64,000 nucleotides of DNA from NCBI RefSeq assembly GCF_000182565.1, contig NW_015971537.1, forward strand, positions 476,732-540,731. The letters are read 5' to 3'. This document shows positions 44,601 to 56,626 of this stretch, one piece after another. Source of the DNA: Spizellomyces punctatus DAOM BR117 (taxonomy: Eukaryota > Chytridiomycota > Chytridiomycetes > Spizellomycetales > Spizellomycetaceae). The notes under the pieces were generated by a model. That model saw nothing but the letters and a program-made list of their open reading frames with translations, did no database searches and had not been told where the DNA came from. Both the position numbers and the translations under genes were made by a program. The first letter of the stretch is position 1. Each line of letters opens with the position of its first letter.

Positions 44601-44768
44601 CTGCGTTGAGCGAGGGAAGGCAGCGTACCCTGCGACCTGTTGAACGCTAGCATGCGCTGCAAAAGACAGTAGCGCTGCAAGGGCGGGCGACTGTGTACGA
44701 AGAGAGTTCGACAGTCTCAAGCATCGGTGAGCAAATGTGTGCTGTCGCAGATCCCGCTCATAGCGCAT
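41688..44768 (-). CDS. Mitochondrial pentatricopeptide repeat (PPR) protein (1026 aa)
   Basis: Single exon of 3.1 kb. The open frame runs further upstream, but the first ATG is at 44768. The start region (MRYERDLRQHTFAHRCLRLS...) is basic and Ser-rich, like a mitochondrial presequence. About twelve PPR motifs of about 35 residues run from residue about 180 to 650, for example TFNRLIKLACDRGRMDRAMDL, VYNILINGYGRTGRLNNVREF and TYTALINAHISGNDVQGATRW. The C-terminal 350 residues have no repeat and no recognised domain. PPR proteins bind organellar RNA for stability, processing or translation; the target cannot be read. Lack of introns contrasts with most neighbours. Divergent from the Mpo1-like gene (121 bp). 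Confidence 0.9.
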   Translation of the reverse strand: MRYERDLRQHTFAHRCLRLSNSLRTQSPALAALLSFAAHASVQQVAGYAAFPRSTQRQYVAVPRVNICNGCRREASFSIKYRSSHSASAQSIEGETAYPRYLVNHESLVTSFVREVEEVSRARFLPFFEDALSREAARLHANYCYLRSPSGSETACGSLLRSLTLKDFRALIGLLLRAGNISSKDIGMIMEDMVALGIQPHALDWGRLIVAFGRNHDVKGALRVFDRVRDTMKPDSSCWNGVIEAFVHARDPAGAERWYREMKKTKTSVTEVTLVLMIEVYERARDLKMAEKYWAIMNQRLGIIQKNENHRDSSAKRPPNLRTFNRLIKLACDRGRMDRAMDLYNSMVKCGQKPNIGTFTLLLKGYVEKGDVNSAGKVHRLLRYMNVKPDLVFYSLLLSVHAKRGHMREVGRLLNRLYEDGIQPDVGVYNILINGYGRTGRLNNVREFYTAMLNQRLVPDRWTFAALISAHVKAGDVDGAKSWFDEGLSAWKSGNEGASLEPSAYAYTSLLDAYGRRGELQLCRQLFSEMLSAGVKPTVATYTALINAHISGNDVQGATRWFQAMQSSGMSPDALLYAVIVRSFAAQNDFDRAMQWMASRKIDGITLTEESGAVFIKTCLAQQDVAAALEIFVEATETGVVLPSMIYEALVRRLADKFVSGEEERLTDTEGMNEQIVNHKGEPPDSEQFLTSRNAICSVYAQYRKVLSQLDSSPNPLIYETMVGYFMAARMHGEAKEVIRNMIEDGCPITPRAPVQIIRGLATAEGWWAVRTWLTGLRRWIHEMSVKAFACRTDNDEGLQILWREGLIHPDFTDSLNTADGEGTISSLKFDAWKVDRVLTACEAFTFGMYALWPLVSNLHHVKDVKRDFIVVNKARAKPDAERFMLEWGAVEYWDAILSLWTLVDAKTKSKASKKSGLHKQLDCVAAPPCEQTNVNQSETRVTEIVFPASFKELPVTEQPVYVPKSPNLSNPLEMDLLLATFIQAFLRHCEMNGTWGARKKALDWLLENEWEVRAESSRGGYLAQD

Positions 44769-44889
44769 CCCTTGGTGGTCAGGCAGTTCCCAACTGCCTG
44801 AGGTTGGGTCTTTCCACTGTTGCCATGGCCACCAAGTCACAACTGGGCAGGCAGCCGTAAGTTGTAACTCAGTCAGAGTGAACAACAAG

Positions 44890-45387
44890 ATGACTGCGTA
44901 TGAAATTCAGAACCCGTCGTACCTTACGCTACCGCACCCGGCAACTGGACGGTTCAGCTCCTTTCAAACATTCTACCCATTTTATCTCGGAGAGCACGCG
45001 AACAAAACCTGCCGGCGGTTACATGTTGTGGGTGAGTTTTGGCAATTGCCAACTTTGGCCATTTCACGAGTGGAAGTCCTCGCTAATGGTTTTCTCATAC
45101 CTATGCAGGAACATCCTTTGTGACAGGAACAATTATCTATGCAATCACAACTGCAACTGCTTCAGCCCTGAAGTGGGTTCCTATTCTAGGATATGGATTC
45201 GCCTGGGCAGGACATTTCTTTTTTGGTCCGTGCATAAAACCATAAATGGCATTACACACTGATAGACTGATTAGATTGCCCATTTACAGAAAAGAATAAG
45301 CCTGCGACGTTCAAGTATCCCTTGTGGTCGCTCATGGGTGACTTCAAAATGTTTTGGGAGGTGATATCAGGGAAGAGGGCATTTTAG
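44890..45387 (+). CDS. Mpo1/DUF962 family membrane protein (118 aa)
   Basis: Three exons: 44890-45031, 45109-45225, 45290-45387. Family signatures are FQTFYPFYLGEHANKTCRRL at about residues 26-45, GYGFAWAGHFFFEKNKPATF across the second splice, and WSLMGDFKMFW near the end. The conserved histidines of the yeast enzyme Mpo1, an iron-dependent dioxygenase in the ER that removes one carbon from 2-hydroxy fatty acids during phytosphingosine breakdown, have counterparts here. The compact form with two hydrophobic segments is more like the small DUF962 proteins than yeast Mpo1. The second donor (GTCCGT) is unusual but is the only one giving the family sequence. Confidence 0.8.
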
Positions 45388-45684
45388 ACCACGTCTGCGT
45401 CCAGACCTCCATTTTCCATGTTTCGTTCCGCCCCGTAGATAGTGTATTAATTGTGTATAGTTCTCTCTTTCATGGACCAAATTACATGTATATTCTGTGA
45501 TAGTACCGGTTCCGAGCCAAAGGCTAACTGATGATATCGATCGGTATTATGTCTCATGCAGTAAAATGAAAGCCTATATGATTAACTCTAACCCTCTTGT
45601 GTTTGAAATAGGTTATATCACATCATCATTAATAGGAAAAATGTGTGCATCGCCTCTAATAGCCACGTTTACGCTAAGCAAGTA

Positions 45685-47688
45685 CTACATATAGGCCGAA
45701 CCTCCTGCCCGAGGAAACGCATTTCTATTCCGTGTCAACATAGTACGACCTATCACCAAAATTTTAGTTGCTGTTACGCAAGTCTATCAGTGTACCGGCT
45801 TACCGTCATGAAAACTGGCACCTGATATTGGCGTGGTCGTATAGCTCGGTAGCCCTAATGAATTTTGCATGTACTCGTTCGCTGCGCCGGAAGATCGGTT
45901 GAGCAATGGACTCGTCATGCTGCTGGACATAATCGACCCAGGCCCTTGCGGGTTAAAAGGTACCCGCATTGCAGTACGTGGTCTAGAATTAAAAGATCCC
46001 ATACTGGAGCTGTTTTTCACAGGCGTGCGCGGAATGCCATTCGCCATGTATCCGGCATTACTAGTTTGCGCTATATTGCCAGGTCCGATCGGATTAAACT
46101 GATTTTGAGTTGTACGCGGTGATGTTGCACCGTTCGTTGGACGTGAGTTGAAGTGAGAGTGACCCGTCCAGGGAGTCTGATGGTAACCAGTGGCCACTTC
46201 AGCAGTTGTCCCAGGTCCAATTCCCCTGTATGAGTCGTGGTTGGCGTACAGCGGAGTTCGATAATGGTTCTGATTTGCGAACGTGGCATCGTTTTGTTGA
46301 TGCGAATGAGGATACATTACTTGATTGCTCTGAAGGTCCATTGGATCAGGCTGAAATGATACTGCTGCAACATCTTGGAAATGATTTACACCATTTATGC
46401 TGCCAGGTCCATTGACCCCTCGGGAATTCGGTCGTAAACTAAGTCTCGAAGGAGGATTTGGCGTCTGGATTGCCCGTTTTGAATTGCGGCTTGGTGAGGT
46501 ACCGAGTGATCGCGAACTGAAGACATCTAGTTCAAGAATCGGTCATATTCGCAAAGAAATGTCTGCATTACCTGTTAGGTCTTGAGTTCCCTGTTGTCGG
46601 GCTCCGCTCTGTTAAAGGAATACCATTATTTTTGGGAACTTCTTTGAGTCGCGTGGGCGATTCAGTTGCGATGCTCTGCTTCAGGAGCTCCATTTGATGC
46701 CTTTGGGTCATTATTTCATCCTGCGCTTTATTTAATGTTCTGAAAAAAATGTGTTTATGTGTAGATCTGGCATACGACTCTTTGGACATATACCTCACGG
46801 CCTCTCGATATTTCCGGTTGTACTCGCTCGTTTTGATCTTCAAGTAGCGTAGGAGTCTTACTGCATTTCCGTACTGCAGCTGGTAGGAGCCCGGCTAAGG
46901 TTAGTTCCAACACGATAGACGGCCTGTCATGCAATCAACGTATGCCTACTTTCCAGACTTTCACTGTATCCTCAAGGTGAACAATTGCGGGGATGAATAT
47001 TTTCTCCACTTCTTCTGGTATCTATCATTGATGGCAAAGACATGGGCAGGTTAGAGATCACACTTAATGCGCGGTCAGACCAGCGGTAAATCATCAACCT
47101 CCTTTCGCAGCTCCACCACGGCGGCGGGTTGCCCACAGACAGGACAGACATGCTGCTTGTTTGTATCAATACGACTGCGGCTGACGGCCAAATTCCCCGC
47201 GTCGCCATTCTCCTGGCGTATACTATACATTTGGAGGCGTCAGTTCAGAGTCCATCACTTAAGTACAATGGAAGATTTGTTTACCAAGTTTCGCAGGCAA
47301 TATGGGCACAGTTAGTGACGTAGAATACAGTACCAACGGACGCCCCGTTTCCTGCATTACGCGGATTTTCCCCCAGCGGACATTGTATTGTATGGTCGTA
47401 TGCGTGACAGCTGAGGTTCGTCCGTACACAAAAAAAGGAACGATATAAAACACGACAAACTGTAAGCTTTCGTAGTAGAACTGATCTGTCATCGCACATC
47501 CACATGTGTACCCCAGTACGAGCGTGGCGGTATGCTACCGGAGTCCTAGAGGCAGAAAAGTGTGTACGACTTGATAGCGTGCCTTACCGTCCGCAATGCA
47601 ACCACTCCAAGCCCGGGTCGTATGCAGCATCCAGAGTTTCCGAGTCACGAGCAGCGGTGGATGTGTCTTTTGCGGGTGAGTCCACCAT
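45685..47688 (-). CDS. RING-finger protein of the RNF212/Zip3 meiotic crossover type (484 aa)
   Basis: Eight exons on the minus strand: 47588-47688, 47285-47410, 47099-47222, 46950-47021, 46794-46879, 46572-46739, 45804-46516, 45685-45749. The RING is built across three exons: WLHCGRC (C-x2-C), VTNCAHIACETC (C-x-H-x2-C-x2-C) and VCPVCG (C-x2-C). It is followed by IPEEVEKIFIPAIVHLED and a coiled coil (YGNAVRLLRYLKIKTSEYNR). The C-terminal 240 residues are Ser/Asn/Pro-rich with four copies of a GPG-centred motif (NGPGSI, GIGPGT, PIGPGNI, PQGPGSI). The order RING, coiled coil, Ser-rich tail matches RNF212/Zip3/HEI10 SUMO or ubiquitin ligases that mark meiotic crossovers. The first intron (177 bp) is long for this genome. 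Confidence 0.65.
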
Positions 47689-48124
47689 AGCGTTAGGGGA
47701 TCGTGGCGGCGACGGTGGGCGGCGGTAAGGGTGTGGTCCGAGATGAGAAGCGCTATGGGAAATTCCTGTCCGTGTGTGATGAGGGACGAAGCTGACGAGA
47801 ATGGTTACATTGCCATTAAGCCAAAAGTAGATTAATTGCGATAACGCAGGCCAGCAGATGTCGAATTCGGCTGGCCTGGTGCATGAACGAGCAATTCTTT
47901 TATGGAAAAACGGTGTGCGTTGACAGGCAAGCAGCATTAGTTTTTTGCCAAATTCCAGTAAGTCTCGGCCTCTTTTTCTGCTAGCCTCATCCGGTGTTCT
48001 AACATCCACCTTTCTCTCCCTTAAGGTGATACACCCAAGTGGGCAGAGCAGCCTGTACTGGTCGCTCCACATAACGTGCACGGCGAATCTCTTTGTGAAG
48101 GCTATTTGGGATTAACAGAGTACG
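47689..48124. other. Divergent promoter region
   Basis: 436 bp between the starts of the RING gene and LACTB2. The minus-strand frame of the RING gene's first exon stays open well into this region, so an upstream start for that gene cannot be excluded. Nothing else recognised. Confidence 0.5.
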
Positions 48125-49497
48125 ATGGGTGAAGTTTATCAAAAGATGCCGGCTTTTGCTCGGTTAAGTGAGCGAGTCTGCAGTGAGTTTCTCGTGGTCC
48201 GCTGTTTAGATTTGCAGAGTAACCTGATGCAGCCCTCTCTTACAGCTGTTCTAGGCCTGAATCCAGGCAAGTATCCCTACAGAAAGTACCTTGGATTTTC
48301 TACACCGAGCTGAAAAACTACCTTATCGTTGCAAAAGGAAAATTTACACTTCAAGGGTGGGTTGGCTGTAAAACCATCAGCAACCTTTACTACGTACATA
48401 AACCAAACTCTAAGGTCTGCATTGTAAACCCAGGACAAACACATACTTGGTTGGAACAGGTCATCGAAGGATATTGATAGGTGCGCAGAGTTAGCCGAGA
48501 ACAGTTCATGTGATTCACTTTAATGTTTGCGTTTAGATACAGGCTCCGGTGTTGCGGACTTTGAGGAGCACCTGCGGACTTCACTAACGAGAGCTGGTGG
48601 AATAGGCATATCAAGTATCATTTGCACTCATCGTCATATGGGTATGCAATCTTATTTGAGCAATGATTTTTTCAATTGAGATCTTAAATCCTGTGAAGAT
48701 CATATATCTGGAATTCCTCAAGTACTGGCACTTCATGGGGGCGCCGATCATATACCCATTTACAAGTACTTGACGGCCAATGACATCCCACCCTTCCCTT
48801 ATGAGTATACCGCGATCCGAGATGGTCACATATTCAAGACCGAAGGTTTGAAAAACATTGGATATACTTTTGACGTCGTAAGCATTGAAGAGTGTTGTGT
48901 TACCAGGTGCTACGCTCAGAGCCGTACATACACCAGGGCATTTGGACGACCATGTATGTTACCTACATCCTGGTTACGCATTCGTCTTCGCTTATCAGTC
49001 TTCGATAGGTGGTTCTGTATTTGGAGGAAGAAAACGCCGTATTCTCGGGTGATTGCGTATTGGGGCAGGGTACGGCGGTGTTTGAAAACCTCGCAGAATA
49101 TATGAGCTCCCTTCGCCGGATTATGGAGCTGCAGCCAGGTCGCTTATACCCTGGACACGGACCGGTGATAGAGAACGGAGTGCAGAAAATAGAAGAGTAC
49201 ATTCGGCATCGACAGGTTCGGGGCTTTTCGGCAGGCAACGTGTCTTACATCTTGATTCATGGTCGATTATAACAGGAGCGCGAAGAGCAAATTGTCGCCT
49301 TATTGAACACTAATCCGCCAGGCTCAAAGGATGGAGCTTGGTCCAGTCGCCAGCTGGTTGAAACAATATATGCATCATATCCACAAAGCTTGTACGATGC
49401 AGCCGAAGGGTCGCTACTACATCACTTGAACAAACTTTTGAGCGAGGGGAAAGTTCAGCATGTAAAAGGCAAATGGTTATTGACTACGGACAAGTAA
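48125..49497 (+). CDS. LACTB2: LACTB2-like metallo-beta-lactamase-fold endoribonuclease (290 aa)
   Basis: Nine exons: 48125-48182, 48246-48266, 48338-48356, 48434-48480, 48537-48641, 48699-48845, 48907-48953, 49009-49215, 49276-49497. All joins keep frame; 290 residues against 288 in human LACTB2, a mitochondrial single-strand endoribonuclease. Key motifs are LNPGKFTLQGTNTYLVGTG, the zinc site THRHMDH (H-x-H-x-D-H), VHTPGHLDDH, FSGDCVLGQGTAVFE and YPGHGPVI. A winged-helix-like tail ends the protein (SSRQLVETIYASYP ... LNKLLSEGKV). Exons 2 and 3 are only 21 and 19 nt, and the intron between exons 2 and 3 is GC-AG (CCAG|GCAAGT). The start could also be the ATG at 48146. Confidence 0.9.
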
Positions 49498-49587
49498 CTT
49501 CCTTCTACATAGTTTCAAAAATTATGCAAAAACAACATAAGAAAACTATCATAGCAATTCAATATATACATTTGTAAATCGGGAGTG

Positions 49588-51870
49588 CTAAATATACTCA
49601 TTGCCAACGAACCGTATATCCTGTTCATACTTATTTATCCACCTCCGATTAATAATAAATTCGCTCAGCTTGTTACAGCCGTATACCTTGACCTTGCTCA
49701 GTGAACGGCTATTGGCCAGTAACTTCTCCAGAATTGAGTCGTTGACATTTCTACACAAGGAGAGTCAGATACCATATTGATGAAACAGAGAGCTGACACT
49801 GCGTACCTTATCCAGGAGACATCCAACTCAGTCAAGTTTGGGCACCCAGTAGCAACTGCTCCAAGAGAGTAGTCTGTGAGCTCGTCCAAACCGTTCAGGT
49901 TCAATTGTTGCAAAGATGTCCCGAAATGGTTGACAATCGCCACAATCACATCGTCGTTCATGTGTACGTTCCGAGATAGACTCACAACTGAAAGGCCTGA
50001 TGGTGCTTTCAGCTTTCCAAAGAAATCTACCATTCCTGCAGATGTCAGCCCCTCGCTCTCCTCCATTGATATCTCTTGCAGTCTCTCACAAGTGGGCACG
50101 ATCGCTTCGTTGAGTACTTTGTCGGTCAAGTGAGAATGTCTGCGTACCGCAGGTAAAATGGTAATGGTTTAGTGAGTACCGCAATCTATGAGGTGTACCA
50201 GACGGATTAGACTTACCCATTCAGTGACAAGACTCGCAATTGTGCACCGACTGTCCGAATTACATGTATCAATGATTCCTCCGACACCTTTTCCCCTAAG
50301 CGACTCAACTCCAAAAAGTCCAAGTGCTTCAGGTCCGCAATCAGCCGTATTCCCTCATCGCCCAGTTTGAGACACTGATCAAATCGCAGCAAAGTTAAAT
50401 TCGGACAGCGCTGCACCAGAACCTCAACTGCCGCCTTGTCCAATTTTGCCGCGTGCTGTAAACTCAACTCTTTGAGCTTCTCGCCCAACCCTTGAAAAAG
50501 TGTAATAAAGCCAGAACTCGAGGGGAGAAAGGGACCGCTTAATGAGAGCGACGCAAGGCTGGTGCAGTTTTCGCCAATTATTTTCAGCACGTTATCTACC
50601 AAGTGCGTGAGCGGAATATGCCGATGGGAGCATATGACAATATAGGATACCTGTTATGCGGCCACAGTTACCAAGGTATAGTTGATGCACGTTAGGCGAC
50701 ATGTATGCGACCTCAGAGAGTGCCTTCTCGTCCAAGTAAGTGCACTCGGAAAGATTTAGTCGGTCCTCGCCTGGCCCGATAAACAAACGAACATTTGTAC
50801 TATTCAACTGTCGATACCGCCCAATAATCTTGGCTATTTGGAGTTTGGTTGCTTCCGAGATATCTCCAAACTAGAAAATCATGCTCAGCGCGTTACGCTG
50901 GGAAATATGCTCAACATGTGGCAATACCTCCTCCACTTGATCAATATAATCCGCGATAAGCTGAGAAATATGGACGCTCCGGTAAGAGAAAGACAAGTGA
51001 AAGTGTACGGTACGCTATGCGTCATTAAGCTACCTTGATGCACAAGTTTCTCAACGACTTCACGGGTCCTCCTTCATCTGAACCTTCGGGAATCACTTTT
51101 CCTCTTTTCTTGCGGCCCTTTCGGAGTACTTCTGCCCCAGAGCGATTTGTCTGGATTGACAGGCATGCGGGACATAGAGCTTGAGCATCATCCTCCACCA
51201 GGTACCTTCTCTGGCATCGATCGCAAAAGCTTATGGAACCATTGCCGCCCGCATTGCCCTTTTGTGGCGGTTTTCCGCGTCGCTTTGAATGATTGGATCT
51301 TGAGGCAATGTGCTTCGTGCATTCTCCTTCTTGAGAGTCCTGATCATCGTCAGAATCGAAGCTTTTCTTCGCCCTCTTTCGCTTCGACGATGCGGCAAGG
51401 TGGCAGTCGTCTTTCTCCTGTCCAGTCAATTTTGTCTTTGATCGCTTTTTTGCGCCAGGCCCATTTGCTACAATATTTTCCATGGCTTGCTCCATTTCTG
51501 TGGTCAAATTTACCCCGAGCTCTACTTGCATTAACGTGGTCTCCAAGCCCACATTTGCGTTAGGGGATGCATGACTTGAACCATGTACAGGGACAGTTGC
51601 TTCTCCACCCAGTTGACCTTGGTAACCTCCTTCACTACCACCTGTTCCAGCGGCAGTATCCCCCTCAGTGCTCTCTGCCAAACGACCTGCGATTTCACCC
51701 TCATTAACATTCCCCGCGGCTGCACGTCGTTGCCAGACGTTGCGTGGAGCCCGAATCCCCCGCTCACGCAAAAAGCTAAAGAAGATCAGCAGCGAGCATG
51801 ATTTTTACCAGAAAAACTTTCATTCCATACCTTGATATGCAGAGGATTGTACTCCGCACCCTGATTGTTG
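49588..51870 (-). CDS. RAD7: RAD7-like nucleotide-excision repair protein, 5' end lost in gap
   Basis: Rad7, with Rad16, serves global-genome nucleotide-excision repair. Exons on the minus strand: (51831-51870, partial and uncertain), 51034-51775, 50928-50960, 50651-50870, 50217-50595, 49807-50139, 49588-49750; at least 623 residues. The N-terminal FLRERGIRAPRNVWQRR matches the Rad7 start. A disordered basic stretch follows, then a zinc motif FCDRCQRRY...LCPAC, then SLRNLCIK|LIADYIDQVEE. The C-terminal half is a leucine-rich repeat domain (VHQLYLGNCGRITG, LSLSGPFLPSS, LTLLRFDQCLKLGDEG, QQLNLNGLDELTD, KVKVYGCNKLSEF). The first exon with the start codon lies in or beyond the run of N. Converges on LACTB2 (90 bp). 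Confidence 0.85.
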
Positions 51871-52829
51871 NNNNNNNNNNNNNNNNNNNNNNNNNNNNNN
51901 NNNNNNNNNNNNNNNNNNNNNNNNNNNNNNNNNNNNNNNNNNNNNNNNNNNNNNNNNNNNNNNNNNNNNNNNNNNNNNNNNNNNNNNNNNNNNNNNNNNN
52001 NNNNNNNNNNNNNNNNNNNNNNNNNNNNNNNNNNNNNNNNNNNNNNNNNNNNNNNNNNNNNNNNNNNNNNNNNNNNNNNNNNNNNNNNNNNNNNNNNNNN
52101 NNNNNNNNNNNNNNNNNNNNNNNNNNNNNNNNNNNNNNNNNNNNNNNNNNNNNNNNNNNNNNNNNNNNNNNNNNNNNNNNNNNNNNNNNNNNNNNNNNNN
52201 NNNNNNNNNNNNNNNNNNNNNNNNNNNNNNNNNNNNNNNNNNNNNNNNNNNNNNNNNNNNNNNNNNNNNNNNNNNNNNNNNNNNNNNNNNNNNNNNNNNN
52301 NNNNNNNNNNNNNNNNNNNNNNNNNNNNNNNNNNNNNNNNNNNNNNNNNNNNNNNNNNNNNNNNNNNNNNNNNNNNNNNNNNNNNNNNNNNNNNNNNNNN
52401 NNNNNNNNNNNNNNNNNNNNNNNNNNNNNNNNNNNNNNNNNNNNNNNNNNNNNNNNNNNNNNNNNNNNNNNNNNNNNNNNNNNNNNNNNNNNNNNNNNNN
52501 NNNNNNNNNNNNNNNNNNNNNNNNNNNNNNNNNNNNNNNNNNNNNNNNNNNNNNNNNNNNNNNNNNNNNNNNNNNNNNNNNNNNNNNNNNNNNNNNNNNN
52601 NNNNNNNNNNNNNNNNNNNNNNNNNNNNNNNNNNNNNNNNNNNNNNNNNNNNNNNNNNNNNNNNNNNNNNNNNNNNNNNNNNNNNNNNNNNNNNNNNNNN
52701 NNNNNNNNNNNNNNNNNNNNNNNNNNNNNNNNNNNNNNNNNNNNNNNNNNNNNNNNNNNNNNNNNNNNNNNNNNNNNNNNNNNNNNNNNNNNNNNNNNNN
52801 NNNNNNNNNNNNNNNNNNNNNNNNNNNNN
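51871..52829. other. Assembly gap (959 N)
   Basis: A continuous run of unknown bases. It probably hides the RAD7 start, its promoter and possibly part of a neighbouring gene. Open frames reported through it carry no information. Confidence 1.
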
Positions 52830-53483
52830 CCCCTCATAGTGCAGATTCCTTCCAGGAGTATATTAGCTTGTTAGCAGCGACCGCTGGTTTCATAAAAATT
52901 GGATTGGGGAAGGGGGAATGCTACGATGCCCCCCAATGTACTAGCGGCTCTCGCCACAACGCATTTACCGCCTCTCCTGTGTGCAAGTTACCACGCTGAG
53001 GAAAAAGAGCCCTCATTATCGCAGAGCTCAACAAAAATGTCCAGGATTGTTTTGTATTTAAAAATGTCCGAGTATGCATCGGATGGGACCCAATACAATG
53101 TATTTGCCGATCTGTCGGAATTGATCGGACTATTTTCGTACGCATGATGCTCGCTGTATGACACATTTAGCTCAAACAACAATAGAGCGAGCTGGACCCT
53201 TTGCATCGTGTTCCATATCTGCTGGGCCGGATCATTTTATACCCTTAAAGCCATTAGGGCTCTTTGTGACAATTCGTCCGACCGCCATTCGGAGAGGTTA
53301 CTTCTGAAGTATTTCAAAGCGACGTTGTTCCTCCACTCGCTGGTATATCCTTCGCCTGCAACATTAGGTGGAAATCCTCTGTTCAGGTTGCAGTGTGTAA
53401 CTGATCGTGGATAAGAAACCTTTGGCTATATTGGCACCGTGGTAGATTGAAAAGTTTTGGTTGTATTGTGAGTTGTGGAGACG
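52830..53483. other. Region between gap and kinase gene; possible small minus-strand gene
   Basis: A minus-strand frame from 53206 to 52988 (72 codons, starting MQRVQLALLLFELNVSYSEH) has a TATAAAA-like sequence about 30 bp upstream (near 53231-53237). Some stretches look coding, but no family and no splice pattern could be fixed, and its neighbour is the gap. The right end is the promoter and 5' leader of the kinase gene. Confidence 0.3.
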
Positions 53484-55807
<2,324 letters not shown>

Positions 55808-56108
55808 GTATGACAAAAATCATTGGAAAAAAGAACGTAAAGTAGGTTGGAAACAGGGACATATCACGGGGGGACTGTCTGCCGATTCTCATGTACTCGA
55901 CGGAAGAGGGTGTCAGTAGAGATAATATGATGTTAGTCGATTCATTCATCAAGTAGACACAGTTTGAAATCTTGTATTCTTTGACTGTGGTCCAATATCG
56001 GAGCTGCTGCCCAACCAGGCAACGTCGGCTTATGAACGAGCGCCTATTGGATAAAATAAATACAGGCAGGACAAAATGGAATCAAGAAAGAGAGGGCGTT
56101 TTGTTGAG
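55808..56108. other. 3' region of kinase gene, nothing recognised
   Basis: About 300 bp between the kinase stop codon and the minus-strand tRNA-Val; presumably 3' UTR and tRNA flank. Confidence 0.6.
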
Positions 56109-56182
56109 TGGTCTCTGCCAGGTTCGAACTGGCGACCTTCAGTGTGTTAGACTGATGTGATAACCAACTACACCAAGAGACC
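56109..56182 (-). tRNA. tRNA-Val (anticodon AAC)
   Basis: On the minus strand the 74-nt cloverleaf has acceptor stem GGTCTCT/AGAGACC with discriminator A, D arm GTGTAGTTGGTTATCAC, anticodon stem TCAGT/ACTGA with loop CTAACAC (AAC), and T arm GCCAGTTCGAACCTGGC. No intron. Confidence 0.95.
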
Positions 56183-56626
56183 TCTGTGAGGATGTGTGCG
56201 CATGGGGATATTTATAGACTAGGCGATGGAATGTGCAGTTCATCCAAAAGTTCGACCAGATTCTCCTCGTTGTGTCTTTTACTTACCGAAAGGTGCCCAA
56301 CATGGCAGTGCTGAACGCATGGTGCATGTAAATAAACGATGAAAAAGTTAAATGGCTGATCATTAAAATGACACCAGGCGCCTTTTAGTGACACAAGAAT
56401 TTTGGCCAGATTTTGCTGCTAATGTCGTGTCTGCATTCTGAACGCTCGGCAACAATTATACTGCGACTTGTTTAGCTAGAGGCTGCCAAATTGTCAAGTT
56501 ACGAAAACCCCCCTTAGCGTGCCTAGAACGTTTGAGTGTTGGGAAGGGTGTTGCACTCGCGAACAAACCTGGAAGGGATTCACAGAGCCGACCGCTCACC
56601 ACTCCGAGAGATTCTGTCTTTGAAGA
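56183..56626. other. Intergenic, nothing recognised
   Basis: 444 bp between tRNA-Val and the start of the phospholipase gene; presumed promoter. No distinct element seen. Confidence 0.6.

Noticed and set aside
47285-47505. Start of the RING gene at the ATG at 47505
   Set aside because: That model leaves the first Cys pair of the RING incomplete; joining an upstream exon (47588-47688) to 47410 gives HCGRC and a full RING.
51776-52874. Long open frames across the N-run
   Set aside because: They consist of unknown bases and carry no evidence.
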